DNA of 64,000 nt from Lysinibacillus antri. GTDB lineage: Bacteria; Bacillota; Bacilli; Bacillales_A; Planococcaceae. A model generated the notes under the pieces. That model worked only from the letters and a program-made list of their open reading frames with translations, was not told the DNA's origin and did no database searches. This document shows positions 34,190 through 43,639 of the stretch, piece after piece; the stretch's first letter is position 1; each line of letters opens with the position of its first letter. Both the position numbers and the translations under genes were made by a program. The DNA is taken from assembly GCF_003977595.1 (NCBI RefSeq), contig NZ_RYYR01000001.1:248001-312000 (forward strand). The letters run 5' to 3'.

Positions 34190-35458
34190 TTATTTATGAT
34201 CTAGGATATAATTCACTAAATTGTGGAATGGTACTTTTTCTTGATTACCTGATTCCATTTCTTTTACGTTTACCGCGCTTTCTTCTAGCTCGGAGTCACC
34301 AATCACGATGACAAATTTCGCGCCTAAACGGTCAGCTGATTTCATTTGGGCTTTCATTTTACGATCTATATAGTCCATATCTGCTGCAATTCCTTTTGTG
34401 CGGAATGAGCTAATGAGTTCAGCTGATTTTAACTTTGCTTCATCGCCCATTGCGACTACATAAATGTCTAATCGATCTTCTACCTCAAGTTCTACACCTT
34501 CAGCTTCCAACGCAAGCAACAGACGTTCAATAGACATGGCAAAACCAATTCCCGGTACATCTGGACCCCCAATGCCCTCAACTAACCCGTTATAACGACC
34601 ACCACCACAAAGAGTTGTAATGGCACCAAAGCCTTGTGACGTGCTCATTATTTCAAAAGCAGTGTGATTATAATAATCTAAACCGCGCACTAAGTTTGGA
34701 TCTACTTCATATTGAATACCCAGTACATCTAAATATTTTTTCACTTGGTCAAAATACTGTGCTGAAGATTCAGTTAAATAATCCGTTAATGCAGGTGCTG
34801 ACTTCATTAATGGATGTTCGTGATCTTTTTTACAATCTAAAATACGTAACGGATTTTTTTCTAAACGGTTTTGACAGTCTGAACAAAATTCATTGATGCT
34901 TGGTTCAAAATGATTAATCAGAGCCGTTCTATGGGCATCTCTCGTCTCTTTATCACCTAATGAGTTAATGACTAATTTTAAATCCTTTAACCCTACTGTT
35001 TGATAAATATCCATCGCAAGAGCAATCACTTCTGCATCAATAGCTGGATCTGCACTGCCTATCGCTTCTACACCATATTGAACGAACTGACGATAACGAC
35101 CAGCTTGTTGGCGCTCGTAGCGGAACATTGGACCAATGTAAGAAAGTTTCACTGGTTGATCAGGATAGCCGAACATTTTGTGCTCTACATATGAACGAAC
35201 CGCTGAAGCAGTCCCCTCAGGTCGCAATGTTAATGAGCGTCCACCTCGATCGTCGAAAGTGTACATTTCTTTTTGAACGATATCCGTTGTATCACCTACA
35301 CCACGCTGGAATAATTCCGTTTGTTCGAAAATCGGTGTTCGAATTTCTTTATAACGATATACACGACTTAAATCACGTAAAATCGATTCAACTTTTTGCC
35401 ATTTCGGTGTTTGATCAGGCAATATATCTTGTGTTCCTCTAGGTACTTTAAAAGCCAT
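34190..35458 (-). CDS. hisS: Histidyl-tRNA synthetase
   Basis: The class II synthetase has 422 residues. Motifs: [20 protein letters not shown] at the start, [25 protein letters not shown] [11 protein letters not shown], the histidine-A loop [13 protein letters not shown], and [21 protein letters not shown] start at the second ATG (35458), seven bases after GGAG; the ATG two codons earlier is too close to the ribosome site. The operon is hisS-aspS as in most Bacillales. Confidence 0.97.
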   Translation of the reverse strand: MAFKVPRGTQDILPDQTPKWQKVESILRDLSRVYRYKEIRTPIFEQTELFQRGVGDTTDIVQKEMYTFDDRGGRSLTLRPEGTASAVRSYVEHKMFGYPDQPVKLSYIGPMFRYERQQAGRYRQFVQYGVEAIGSADPAIDAEVIALAMDIYQTVGLKDLKLVINSLGDKETRDAHRTALINHFEPSINEFCSDCQNRLEKNPLRILDCKKDHEHPLMKSAPALTDYLTESSAQYFDQVKKYLDVLGIQYEVDPNLVRGLDYYNHTAFEIMSTSQGFGAITTLCGGGRYNGLVEGIGGPDVPGIGFAMSIERLLLALEAEGVELEVEDRLDIYVVAMGDEAKLKSAELISSFRTKGIAADMDYIDRKMKAQMKSADRLGAKFVIVIGDSELEESAVNVKEMESGNQEKVPFHNLVNYILDHK

Positions 35459-35523
35459 TTTCATACTCCTTTCTCAATCAATTACGATTAAACGTAATTG
35501 TCCATACACTTGTTAATGAATAT

Positions 35524-35797
35524 AAAAAAAGCCTTCATCCCATGCAAATGCAAGGGACGAAAGCTTAGTTATCTTCCGCGGTTCCACCCTAGTTGGCGTA
35601 CTTAAGTACACCCTCTCGTAAACGGATAACGGCCGTCTTCCGTTTTTCCCTACTAAGCCATCCGCTTTTCGAAAAAAAACCTCACAAGTGTTGTTCACAT
35701 TTACTTACTGTAGGAAAGATTTCAGCCTAGTCTTTCCCTCTCTTGTCAGCATTGGTAATTGCTACTTTCTTGGTCAATGGTAATGAATTTTCACATT
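35524..35797 (-). promoter_or_regulatory. T-box leader of hisS-aspS
   Basis: On the minus strand the T-box core AGGGTGGAACCGCGGAAG lies at 35590-35573. A terminator hairpin (CGTCCCTTGCA against TGCATGGGATG, then a T-run) ends at 35524. Stem I elements AGAGAGG and GGCTGAAA are near 35740-35721. The likely specifier region reads TGAACAACACTTG (35697-35685): by analogy with the alaS leader the codon would be AAC, but an overlapping CAC (His) is also present. Confidence 0.92.
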
Positions 35798-35803
35798 AGT
35801 CTT

Positions 35804-35832
35804 ATCATAATTGTGTCGACTTATGTTGTCAA
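35804..35832 (-). promoter_or_regulatory. Sigma-A promoter of the hisS T-box
   Basis: TTGACA (35832-35827) and TATGAT (35809-35804) are 17 bases apart on the minus strand, giving a start near 35797. The remaining ~150 bases to the divergent amidase gene contain no other gene. Confidence 0.8.
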
Positions 35833-35981
35833 CTATTTTAAGAGAAACAGACCACGGTCAAAATTGATTTCTAATGCTTATTACCTAATTTGTCAAAAAG
35901 AAGTAGATTTTAGTAGAGATTTGATTTTACAATAGAAAATATATGAATCTTACAACGTTTATTATAGAAGGTAGGTAAAAA

Positions 35982-37598
35982 ATGAAGCATAAAATTATTA
36001 CCTTTATACTTACAGGTATTTTACTTTGTTCCACATCATTCTACCGTTCCGATCATTCTAATCTAGTCTATGCGAATGTAGATGACAGTGTAGATTTAGT
36101 TGTATCAGCTGAAAAATTGTATTTAAGGGAAGGGCCAGGATTGTCCTACCCGATTCTTACGACATTAACTGATGGACAGGAACTTGCATTTATTGAAAAA
36201 CAAAATGATTGGTACCATGTAAAATTTAAAAATTATGAGGGATGGGTTGCCTCTTGGTTAACTTCTTCAAAAGAAAAGAACAACCAAACTGAACCTGACA
36301 AGACGGTCATTTCTCAAGTTGACCATCTTAATTTACGTGCTGAACCTTCTATTACTTCGCCAGTGCTAGATCAATTAAATGCAGGCGTTGAAGCACAAGT
36401 CGTGCAGCAGCAAAATGACTGGGTGCAAATCAATTATAATGGGACAATTGGGTGGGTTTCTTCTAAATATGTTTCGATGAATGAAACAAAAAAAATCGAA
36501 GAAAACAAACCAACCGAGGTACCTAAAGAGAAAGAGCCAGAGACTAAAGAGAATGTAATAATTGATCCAAATTCTTTTACTATTTTGGTTGACGCTGTTA
36601 ATATCCGTAAAAAACCAGACCTCTCTTCTAAAAAAATCGGAGTAGCAAAAAACGGTGAAAAATACGAGGTTTTAGAGCGAAATAATAATTGGGTTAAAAT
36701 ACAATACGGGAATAAAAAGGGGTGGGTTTATAGTTTTTATGGATCATTTCATGTAGAACAAAAAGATCAGCCTACAACCACAAACTCAACTAAAAAATCA
36801 TCATTTGATCAAGTCGTGACGATTATTTATAATGGGACAAACCTTCGAACGTCCCCTTCTACCTCATCAGAAGTAGCTGTTCATGCAAGTGCTGGGGAAA
36901 AATATCCGATTGTTAGTACCCAAGGCGATTGGTTTGAAGTTCAAATAACCGACGATACGACCGCTTTTGTAGCAAATTGGGTTGTTTCCATTAATGAATC
37001 ATCTGAAGAAAATAAAAAAACTGAAACAAAAGAGAAACGAAAAGAAGGTACTTTAAAAGGGGTTACGATTGTAATTGACCCTGGTCATGGTGGGAATGAT
37101 GTAGGAACAACGGGTGTTCGAGGTACGGAAGAAAAAGATATCAATATAAAAACTGCAGAATTACTTACAGAAAAATTACGTGCAAGTGGGGCTGAAGTCA
37201 TTTTAACTCGGGAATCGGATGTCTATGTCGATTTACGTAAACGTGTATCAATCTCTCACCAACATACAGCAGATGCCTTTATTAGTATTCATTATGATGC
37301 AACAGAGGATAGTTCCATATCAGGATTTACAACGTACTATATGAATTCTTACCAGCAGCCTTTAGCCAAGTATGTTCATGAAGGACTTGCAAAAAAAGTG
37401 TCATTACGTGATCGTGGTGTTCAGCCGGGGAATTACTTAGTACTACGAGAAAATAAACAAAATGCAATATTAATCGAATTAGGCTATTTAAGTAATCCAA
37501 GTGAAGAACGTGTTGTGACAAGTGATTTTTATCGAGAACAGGCCACGCTTGGAATTTACCAAGGTTTATTAAATTATTTTGATAATCAATTAGATTAG
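35982..37598 (+). CDS. SH3b-repeat N-acetylmuramoyl-L-alanine amidase (YrvJ-like)
   Basis: The 538-residue exported protein has a signal peptide, four bacterial SH3 domains (about residues 36-95, 110-160, 200-252 and 275-332; each with a LxLRxxPSxxSxVL-like start and GWV end), a Lys/Glu-rich linker, and a C-terminal Amidase_3 domain. Zinc/catalytic residues are visible in VIDPGHGGNDVGTTG, EKDINIKTAELL, ISIHYDAT and ILIELGYLSN. It should cleave the muramoyl-alanine bond in the wall, with SH3b domains binding peptidoglycan. The position between hisS and dtd matches B. subtilis yrvJ. Confidence 0.93.
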   Translation: MKHKIITFILTGILLCSTSFYRSDHSNLVYANVDDSVDLVVSAEKLYLREGPGLSYPILTTLTDGQELAFIEKQNDWYHVKFKNYEGWVASWLTSSKEKNNQTEPDKTVISQVDHLNLRAEPSITSPVLDQLNAGVEAQVVQQQNDWVQINYNGTIGWVSSKYVSMNETKKIEENKPTEVPKEKEPETKENVIIDPNSFTILVDAVNIRKKPDLSSKKIGVAKNGEKYEVLERNNNWVKIQYGNKKGWVYSFYGSFHVEQKDQPTTTNSTKKSSFDQVVTIIYNGTNLRTSPSTSSEVAVHASAGEKYPIVSTQGDWFEVQITDDTTAFVANWVVSINESSEENKKTETKEKRKEGTLKGVTIVIDPGHGGNDVGTTGVRGTEEKDINIKTAELLTEKLRASGAEVILTRESDVYVDLRKRVSISHQHTADAFISIHYDATEDSSISGFTTYYMNSYQQPLAKYVHEGLAKKVSLRDRGVQPGNYLVLRENKQNAILIELGYLSNPSEERVVTSDFYREQATLGIYQGLLNYFDNQLD

Positions 37599-37648
37599 AA
37601 AAAACAGGAGCCACGGTGTGAATTCACACCTGACTCCTGTTTTTTTAT
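37599..37648. terminator. Bidirectional terminator between amidase gene and dtd
   Basis: ACAGGAG (37604-37610) pairs with CTCCTGT (37634-37640), with a second GGTGTGAATTCACACC stem inside. A-tract before and TTTTTTT after serve both convergent genes. Confidence 0.88.
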
Positions 37649-38091
37649 TTACTCTTAGATTCGACAATGACCGTAACCGGGCCATCATTTACTAAAGCAA
37701 CATCCATCATCGCACCAAAAATACCCGTTTCCACTTTTAATCCATAGTTTTGAAGTTCTGCATTAAAAGATTCCCATAGCGGTAAAGCGATTTCTGGACG
37801 AGCGGCCTCGATAAAACTAGGTCTTCTTCCCTTTCTTGTATCCCCATATAAAGTGAATTGAGAAACTGAAAGAATATCCCCACCATGTTCGATAATGGAT
37901 TTGTTCATTTTTCCTTCTTCATCTTCCCAAAGACGAATATCTACAATCTTTTTTGCGACATATTGAACATCTTCTAGCGTATCCGTATGCGTCAAACCTA
38001 CTAATAATACATAGCCTTTATCAATAGCACCTGTAATTTGTCCATCTACCGTTACAGATGCCGCTTTACTCCGTTGAATCACTACTCTCAT
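37645..38091 (-). CDS. dtd: D-aminoacyl-tRNA deacylase
   Basis: Dtd hydrolyses D-Tyr and other D-aminoacyl-tRNAs, and Gly mischarged on tRNA-Ala. The 148-residue protein has the catalytic [19 protein letters not shown] block and the C-terminal cross-subunit loop [12 protein letters not shown], with the Gly-cisPro motif GP. I start at ATG 38091, seven bases after GCAGGG; a TTG six bases earlier is less likely. It follows relA closely, as in B. subtilis. Confidence 0.96.
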   Translation of the reverse strand: MRVVIQRSKAASVTVDGQITGAIDKGYVLLVGLTHTDTLEDVQYVAKKIVDIRLWEDEEGKMNKSIIEHGGDILSVSQFTLYGDTRKGRRPSFIEAARPEIALPLWESFNAELQNYGLKVETGIFGAMMDVALVNDGPVTVIVESKSK

Positions 38092-38105
38092 TTCCAAACC
38101 CTGCC

Positions 38106-40307
38106 TTAATTAATTACTCGTTGAACCGAATATATATCTGGAAGTTGCTTGATACGTTCAACCACTTTATGCAAGCCGGAGATATTCGAAATCGAAATTG
38201 TTAAGTGAATGGTCGCAATTCGATCATGATCTGCACGACCCGTTACAGCTAAAATATTTGTTTTTGCTTCACTTACTGCATGCATCACATCATTTAAAAT
38301 ACCTGGACGATCAAAAGCCGAAACTTCAATGTCTACAGGGTATTCTTTACGGATTGGTGCCTCCCCGCCATGTTCCCATTCAACTTCAATTAAGCGGTCT
38401 GCATTATCCCCTTCTTGAATATTTGGGCAATCCGCGCGGTGGACTGAAACGCCTCGTCCCTTCGTAATAAACCCAACAATTTCATCTCCAGGAACAGGTG
38501 TACAACAACGCGATAAGCGGATTAAAAGGTTGTCGATTCCCTTTACGATGACGCCTGATTCTGCTTTACGCTTTTTTGTAGAAGGATTTTGCATTTCCTT
38601 AACAATTTTTTCAAGTGCTTCTACTTGTTCGCGTTCTTTCCGTTTCTTCTCTGCTAAACGATTCACAATTTGTTGCGCTGTAATGCCACCTACACCAACT
38701 GCTGCATACAAATCTTCATCATTTGTGTAGTTTAATTTATCTAAAACCCGTTTCATATTTTCCGCTGAAAGAACTTCTTTCATGTCAAAATCTTGGGCTT
38801 TAATTTCTTTTTCGATTAATTCTTTCCCTTTTACAATATTATCTTCACGCAAATGCTTTTTGAAAAATTGTTTAATTTTGTTTTTAGCTTGTGAACTTTG
38901 AGCAAGTTTCAACCAGTCTCTACTTGGTCCAAATGATTGCTTTGACGTTAATATTTCAATGATATCACCCGTTTTTAACGGTGTATCTAATGGCACCATT
39001 TTGCCGTTCACTTTTGCGCCAATGGTACGGTTTCCAACTTCTGAATGGACACGGTAAGCAAAATCAATTGGAACCGAACCGGCTGGCAATTCAATTACTT
39101 CTCCTTTTGGCGTAAAGACATAGACCATATCGGAGAAAAGATCAAATTTTAACGATTCCATAAATTCTTCTGCATTAGACGATTCATTTTGGAATTCTAA
39201 AATTTCGCGGAACCACGTAAGTTTTTGATCGATACTTTCTTTGTTGTTCGTGATGGATTTGCCTTCTTTATATGCCCAATGTGCTGCAATCCCGTATTCT
39301 GCAATGTTGTGCATTTCTTTTGTACGGATTTGAACTTCTAACGGGTCACCATATGGCCCAATCACCGTCGTATGAAGCGATTGGTACAGGTTTTGTTTAG
39401 GCATTGCAATATAGTCTTTAAATCGACCTGGCATTGGTTTCCATAAAGTATGCACAATCCCGAGTACTGCATAGCAATCTTTTATGCTATCTACTAAAAT
39501 TCGAACTGCTAATAAGTCATAAATTTCGTTAAACTGCTTATTTTGTAGTACCATTTTACGATAAATGCTATAAATATGCTTTGGTCTTCCGTACAGTTCC
39601 GCATCAATTTCAACATCGTGAAGCTGTGAATTAATTTCTTTCATCACATTATCTAAATATGCTTCTCGCTCTACACGTTTTCGTTTCATTAAGCTAACAA
39701 TGCGATAATATTGCTGCGGATTTAAGTATCGCAATGCCGTATCTTCTAGCTCCCATTTTACTTTCGAAATTCCGAGGCGGTGAGCAAGAGGTGCAAAAAT
39801 CTCTAATGTTTCAGTTGAAATACGACGTTGTTTTTCAGCAGACAAATGTTTCAATGTACGCATATTATGTAGTCGGTCTGCAAGCTTTATTAAAATGACA
39901 CGGATATCTTGCGCCATTGCAACGAACATTTTTCGATGATTTTCAGCCTGTTGTTCTTTTTTGGATAAATATTTAATCTTCCCTAATTTCGTTACGCCAT
40001 CGACTAGCATCGCTACTTCTTCACTAAATTCACGGACTAAATCTTCTCTTGTAACCGTTGTATCCTCAACGACATCGTGAAGGAACCCAGCTGACACAGT
40101 TTCTGGATCCATTTGTAGTTCCGCTAAAATACCTGCTACCTGAATCGGATGTATTATATACGGCTCGCCAGAACTACGGAGCTGCTCTTTATGTGCTTCA
40201 TTCGCCACTTCGTAAGCTTTTACTACGAAGGCGACATGTTCATCGTTCATATATTCTTTGACTTTCGAAAACACATCTTCGGGCGTCAAAATTTGCTCTT
40301 TCGCCAT
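38106..40307 (-). CDS. relA: Bifunctional (p)ppGpp synthetase/hydrolase Rel
   Basis: The 733-residue long RSH protein has an intact HD hydrolase domain ([29 protein letters not shown]), a synthetase domain with the RFKD motif ([14 protein letters not shown]) typical of bifunctional enzymes, a TGS domain ([20 protein letters not shown]), the Cys-containing RIS/zinc-finger region ([14 protein letters not shown]) and a C-terminal ACT domain. It makes and degrades the alarmone in the stringent response. The start ATG is seven bases after AAGGTGG. Confidence 0.97.
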   Translation of the reverse strand: MAKEQILTPEDVFSKVKEYMNDEHVAFVVKAYEVANEAHKEQLRSSGEPYIIHPIQVAGILAELQMDPETVSAGFLHDVVEDTTVTREDLVREFSEEVAMLVDGVTKLGKIKYLSKKEQQAENHRKMFVAMAQDIRVILIKLADRLHNMRTLKHLSAEKQRRISTETLEIFAPLAHRLGISKVKWELEDTALRYLNPQQYYRIVSLMKRKRVEREAYLDNVMKEINSQLHDVEIDAELYGRPKHIYSIYRKMVLQNKQFNEIYDLLAVRILVDSIKDCYAVLGIVHTLWKPMPGRFKDYIAMPKQNLYQSLHTTVIGPYGDPLEVQIRTKEMHNIAEYGIAAHWAYKEGKSITNNKESIDQKLTWFREILEFQNESSNAEEFMESLKFDLFSDMVYVFTPKGEVIELPAGSVPIDFAYRVHSEVGNRTIGAKVNGKMVPLDTPLKTGDIIEILTSKQSFGPSRDWLKLAQSSQAKNKIKQFFKKHLREDNIVKGKELIEKEIKAQDFDMKEVLSAENMKRVLDKLNYTNDEDLYAAVGVGGITAQQIVNRLAEKKRKEREQVEALEKIVKEMQNPSTKKRKAESGVIVKGIDNLLIRLSRCCTPVPGDEIVGFITKGRGVSVHRADCPNIQEGDNADRLIEVEWEHGGEAPIRKEYPVDIEVSAFDRPGILNDVMHAVSEAKTNILAVTGRADHDRIATIHLTISISNISGLHKVVERIKQLPDIYSVQRVIN

Positions 40308-40449
40308 GAGTTGTCCACCTTGTTAATAATTTTTCAAAAATTAATATATAAATTTAATTGTATAAAAACTATGTATGAAAAGTAAAGGTAAGTCGTGAAA
40401 TCATTTTTAAAATACGACAATTTCGTACATTCTTTGTCGATATTTTTGA

Positions 40450-40484
40450 AAAACCCCTTTCAAAAGATTTGAAAGAGGTTTTTA
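40450..40484 (-). terminator. Terminator of recJ-apt
   Basis: On the minus strand AAAACCTCTTTCAAA pairs with TTTGAAAGGGGTTTT (one wobble), followed by a short T-tract (TTTTTCAAAAAT). It begins four bases after the apt stop. Confidence 0.8.
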
Positions 40485-40488
40485 GTAA

Positions 40489-41001
40489 TTAATATTCAAT
40501 TAACGTTTTAATCGGGAAGTCGCCAATTTTACTGCGGCCATCTAACTCTTTAAGTTCAATGATAAATGCACACCCTGCAACAACGCCACCTAATTTTTCA
40601 ATTAATTGAACAGTTGCATCAACTGTGCCGCCTGTTGCTAATAAATCATCCACGATTAAAGCCTTTTGTCCAGGTTTAATGGCGTCCTTATGCATTGTTA
40701 ATACATCTGTACCGTATTCTAAACCATATTCCACACGTACGACTTCACGAGGTAATTTCCCCTCTTTACGAACGGGTGCAAAGCCTACTTCAAGTGCATA
40801 GGCAACAGGGCAACCAATAATAAAACCGCGCGCTTCAGGACCTACAATAATTTCTGCTCCGACTTCTTTTGCAAATTTTACAATTTCATCTGTCGCATAT
40901 TTATAAGCCGCACCGTTATCCATAATTGTTGTGATATCTTTGAAGCTGATGCCTTCTTTCGGCCAGTTTTCAACAGTTGTTACGTATTGTTTTAAATCCA
41001 T
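40489..41001 (-). CDS. apt: Adenine phosphoribosyltransferase
   Basis: The enzyme salvages adenine to AMP with PRPP. The 170-residue protein has the PRPP loop [20 protein letters not shown], the flexible loop region [20 protein letters not shown] and the [16 protein letters not shown] block. It is 17 bases downstream of recJ and likely co-transcribed, as in B. subtilis. Start ATG follows AGGAGGAC. Confidence 0.97.
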   Translation of the reverse strand: MDLKQYVTTVENWPKEGISFKDITTIMDNGAAYKYATDEIVKFAKEVGAEIIVGPEARGFIIGCPVAYALEVGFAPVRKEGKLPREVVRVEYGLEYGTDVLTMHKDAIKPGQKALIVDDLLATGGTVDATVQLIEKLGGVVAGCAFIIELKELDGRSKIGDFPIKTLIEY

Positions 41002-41018
41002 TATCTAATTTGTCCTCC

Positions 41019-43352
41019 TTAGGAATAGTGATATTCCTTCATTCGATCATTGAACCATTGTTTTAATTCTACGTATGGTGCATATAACAGGGCTTGTTCA
41101 ATTTCAATTTGTTGAACTCGTTTTTTATACACCTGCGCATCAGATAGCGCTCGTTTCGGTGCACTTTCGTCTATAGTTGTCAGACCATTATCTATTTTAA
41201 CAAATCCTAGCTCAAAAAACACGTTTGTCATAAACTTTATTACTTCGACATTTAAACCGATATGTTGCGATAACTGTTCCATATAGTTTTTCAATTGAAA
41301 ACCAGGACGCTTCTTTAAAAATGAATAGTACCAAGCAAAATGCTCCCGTGTTGGCATACCATTGAAAAATTTTGATTCTGGTGTATGGAAGATGGCGTAA
41401 ATTCGTTTTGGTGAATAATGCGATAATACCCTTTCCAATAAATCGAAACTCTCAGGTAAGTCTAGCAATACAAGATATTGTGCTTTAGATTCAATCATAT
41501 TATCCGTATTCACAAGTTGTATTTGTGTCTTCATTGTTGATTCAAAAAGCGGAACGGTCTTTTCATTGAATGCCACAATCAAACTATCTTCTATAGGGAG
41601 TGAGGACGCCCATTTTTGCACTTGTCCTTTTCCACGATAGTCAAATAACTGCCATTCATTTGTCTTGACATCCGCAATCATAAATTGTGGCTTTTTGTTT
41701 CCTTGCCATTCGTTAATTTGTAAATCTCCAACAAAGGATAATTGCACGCCATAGGAAATTTCTTCATGTAAATAGCCTTTATTAAAGCCGATTGCATCGA
41801 TTATACCGAGCTCGTCTTCTAGCTCCATTTTTATATGATTTTCCCCTGCACCGATTTTACGCATTGATCGTATTTGAACATTTTGTAAGGCATAATTCGG
41901 TTTTGAAAATCCTGTTCCAAAAGGTCCAAGTTTTTTGATTTCTGCTATCGATTCAACGGAAATTTCACCAATATCAACAGGTACATCTATAATAAGTTTT
42001 GGGGTAAGCATTTCTTCTGTTAAACATGCTCTTGCTTGTGTATCAAGACGAGTACGTAACTCATCCACATGTTCTAAGGAAAACGTCATCCCCGCTGCCA
42101 TTGGATGCCCTCCAAAATGAGGTAAAATATCTCGATTTTTTGCCAATTCATTGTATAAATGGAAACCTTCAATACTACGACCTGATCCCTTTGCCGTTCC
42201 TTTTGCAGCATCAAGAGATAATACAATTGTAGGTTTGTAATATTTTTCAACTAAACGCGAGGCGACAATTCCAATGACACCTGGATTCCAGCCTTCTTTC
42301 GCAATGACGGTAACGAGTGAATTGGCTATCACTTCATTATTTTCGATCATTTCAATTGCCTGCTTCGTAATCTCATTGACAATTTCTTTTCGTTCTGTAT
42401 TTTTATCATTTAAAAGTTTAGCCCCAATAGTCGCATCTAATTCATTTTCACTCATTAAAAATGCAACGCCTGGATCGGCATCGCCTAATCGACCAATTGC
42501 ATTTAAACGCGGCCCAAAATAAAAGCCAATTACCTCCTCATCAACCTCGTGCTGTTTCACACTTGTTACTTCACATAATGCTCTTACCCACGGATTGTTT
42601 GATTGGCGCAACTGTTTTATTCCTTGCTTTACTAAATAGCGATTTTCACCAACAAGCGGGACAAGATCGGCCACTGTACCAATCGCCGTAAATTCAAATA
42701 AATGTTCCGGCACTTCCCCATATAAGGCATGGGCTAATTTAAAAGCAACCCCCACTCCTGCTAAGTCTCCAAATGGATAGTGCCCCTCAGGTACACGGGG
42801 ATGGATAATCACATCAGCTGGAGGCAATACATCCCCAGGTTCATGGTGGTCTGTAACGATAACATCCATGCCCAGCTCTTTTGCAATACGAATCGGCTCA
42901 ATCCCACTAATGCCATTGTCAACCGTAATAATTAGTTGTACACCATCTTCATATGCCTTTTTGAATAATTCTTCGTGTGGACCATAGCCGTGTGTAAAAC
43001 GGTTCGGAATACAGAAATCCACATCTGCACCTAAGTCGAGTAGTACATTCATCATAACCGTAGTACTAGTAACCCCATCTGCATCATAGTCTCCGTAGAT
43101 TAATATTTTCTCACCCTGATTTAACGCTTCTTCAATACGTTCTACTGCTTCTTTCATACCATTTAATAGGTACGGATCATGTAAATGACTTTCGTTCATA
43201 TGTAAAATGGCTTTGGCTTTTGTTGGCGTTTCATAACCTCTTGAAATTAATATTTTAGCGGCAAGCGATGTAATATTTAATTCATTTTGTAAAGTTGCAA
43301 TTTGTTGTTCATTAGGTTGTTGGATCATCCACTGTTTTTCTGATTTAATCAT
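41019..43352 (-). CDS. recJ: Single-stranded-DNA exonuclease RecJ
   Basis: RecJ degrades 5'-ended single strands in recombination and mismatch repair. The 777-residue protein has DHH motifs ILIYGDYDADGVTSTTVMM and VIVTDHHEPGDVLPPADVII, the DHHA1 domain (GGHPMAAGMTFSLEHVDELR), an OB-fold region, and the extra Bacillales C-terminal domain of ~200 residues. The start ATG follows AAGGATG. The omega-RNA-like copy B lies 50 bases upstream, between recJ and secDF. Confidence 0.96.
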   Translation of the reverse strand: MIKSEKQWMIQQPNEQQIATLQNELNITSLAAKILISRGYETPTKAKAILHMNESHLHDPYLLNGMKEAVERIEEALNQGEKILIYGDYDADGVTSTTVMMNVLLDLGADVDFCIPNRFTHGYGPHEELFKKAYEDGVQLIITVDNGISGIEPIRIAKELGMDVIVTDHHEPGDVLPPADVIIHPRVPEGHYPFGDLAGVGVAFKLAHALYGEVPEHLFEFTAIGTVADLVPLVGENRYLVKQGIKQLRQSNNPWVRALCEVTSVKQHEVDEEVIGFYFGPRLNAIGRLGDADPGVAFLMSENELDATIGAKLLNDKNTERKEIVNEITKQAIEMIENNEVIANSLVTVIAKEGWNPGVIGIVASRLVEKYYKPTIVLSLDAAKGTAKGSGRSIEGFHLYNELAKNRDILPHFGGHPMAAGMTFSLEHVDELRTRLDTQARACLTEEMLTPKLIIDVPVDIGEISVESIAEIKKLGPFGTGFSKPNYALQNVQIRSMRKIGAGENHIKMELEDELGIIDAIGFNKGYLHEEISYGVQLSFVGDLQINEWQGNKKPQFMIADVKTNEWQLFDYRGKGQVQKWASSLPIEDSLIVAFNEKTVPLFESTMKTQIQLVNTDNMIESKAQYLVLLDLPESFDLLERVLSHYSPKRIYAIFHTPESKFFNGMPTREHFAWYYSFLKKRPGFQLKNYMEQLSQHIGLNVEVIKFMTNVFFELGFVKIDNGLTTIDESAPKRALSDAQVYKKRVQQIEIEQALLYAPYVELKQWFNDRMKEYHYS

Positions 43353-43404
43353 TTTGTCACATCCTTATCCTAATTATAGCGAAATATCATGCTTCCTACT
43401 AACC

Positions 43405-43567
43405 TATAAAGTGAAACTTCAATCCGTGGGGGTTTTCTTCATCCCCCATGGATTGTTAGTTGAACCAATCGGGCTTTTACGGGCAGTTGATCTCCCACCT
43501 ATCCTTTTTGTTCTACTTAAGTCTTGAGGTGGAAGTCTTTACTGCCCGTTAATGCGGGATAAAAATA
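43405..43567 (-). repeat. IS605-type end / omega-RNA-like relic, copy B
   Basis: Minus-strand counterpart of the element at 13280-13434. It begins ATTTTTATCCCGCATTAACG and ends GAAGTTTCACTTTA. The 5' edge reads in one frame PALTGSKDFHLKT and then a stop, which looks like a TnpB C-terminal tail. Downstream it folds with the same stems as copy A: ACGGGCAGT/ACTGCCCGT, CTTCCACCT/AGGTGGGAG, GATTG/CAATC, and a final AATCC-TGGGGG hairpin with CCCCCA-GGATT. In IS605-type elements this region encodes the omega guide RNA scaffold. No transposase gene is attached. Assignment is inference. Confidence 0.7.
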
Positions 43568-43587
43568 GATTAATTGCGCATTACATG

Positions 43588-43624
43588 AAAAAAAGACAAA
43601 GTGTAGCAATTTACACTTTGTCTT
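43588..43624 (-). terminator. Terminator of secDF
   Basis: On the minus strand AGACAAAGTGTA (43623-43612) pairs perfectly with TACACTTTGTCT (43605-43594), followed by TTTTTT. It is 16 bases after the secDF stop. Confidence 0.93.
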
Positions 43625-43639
43625 ATTCATTTGGCAATA

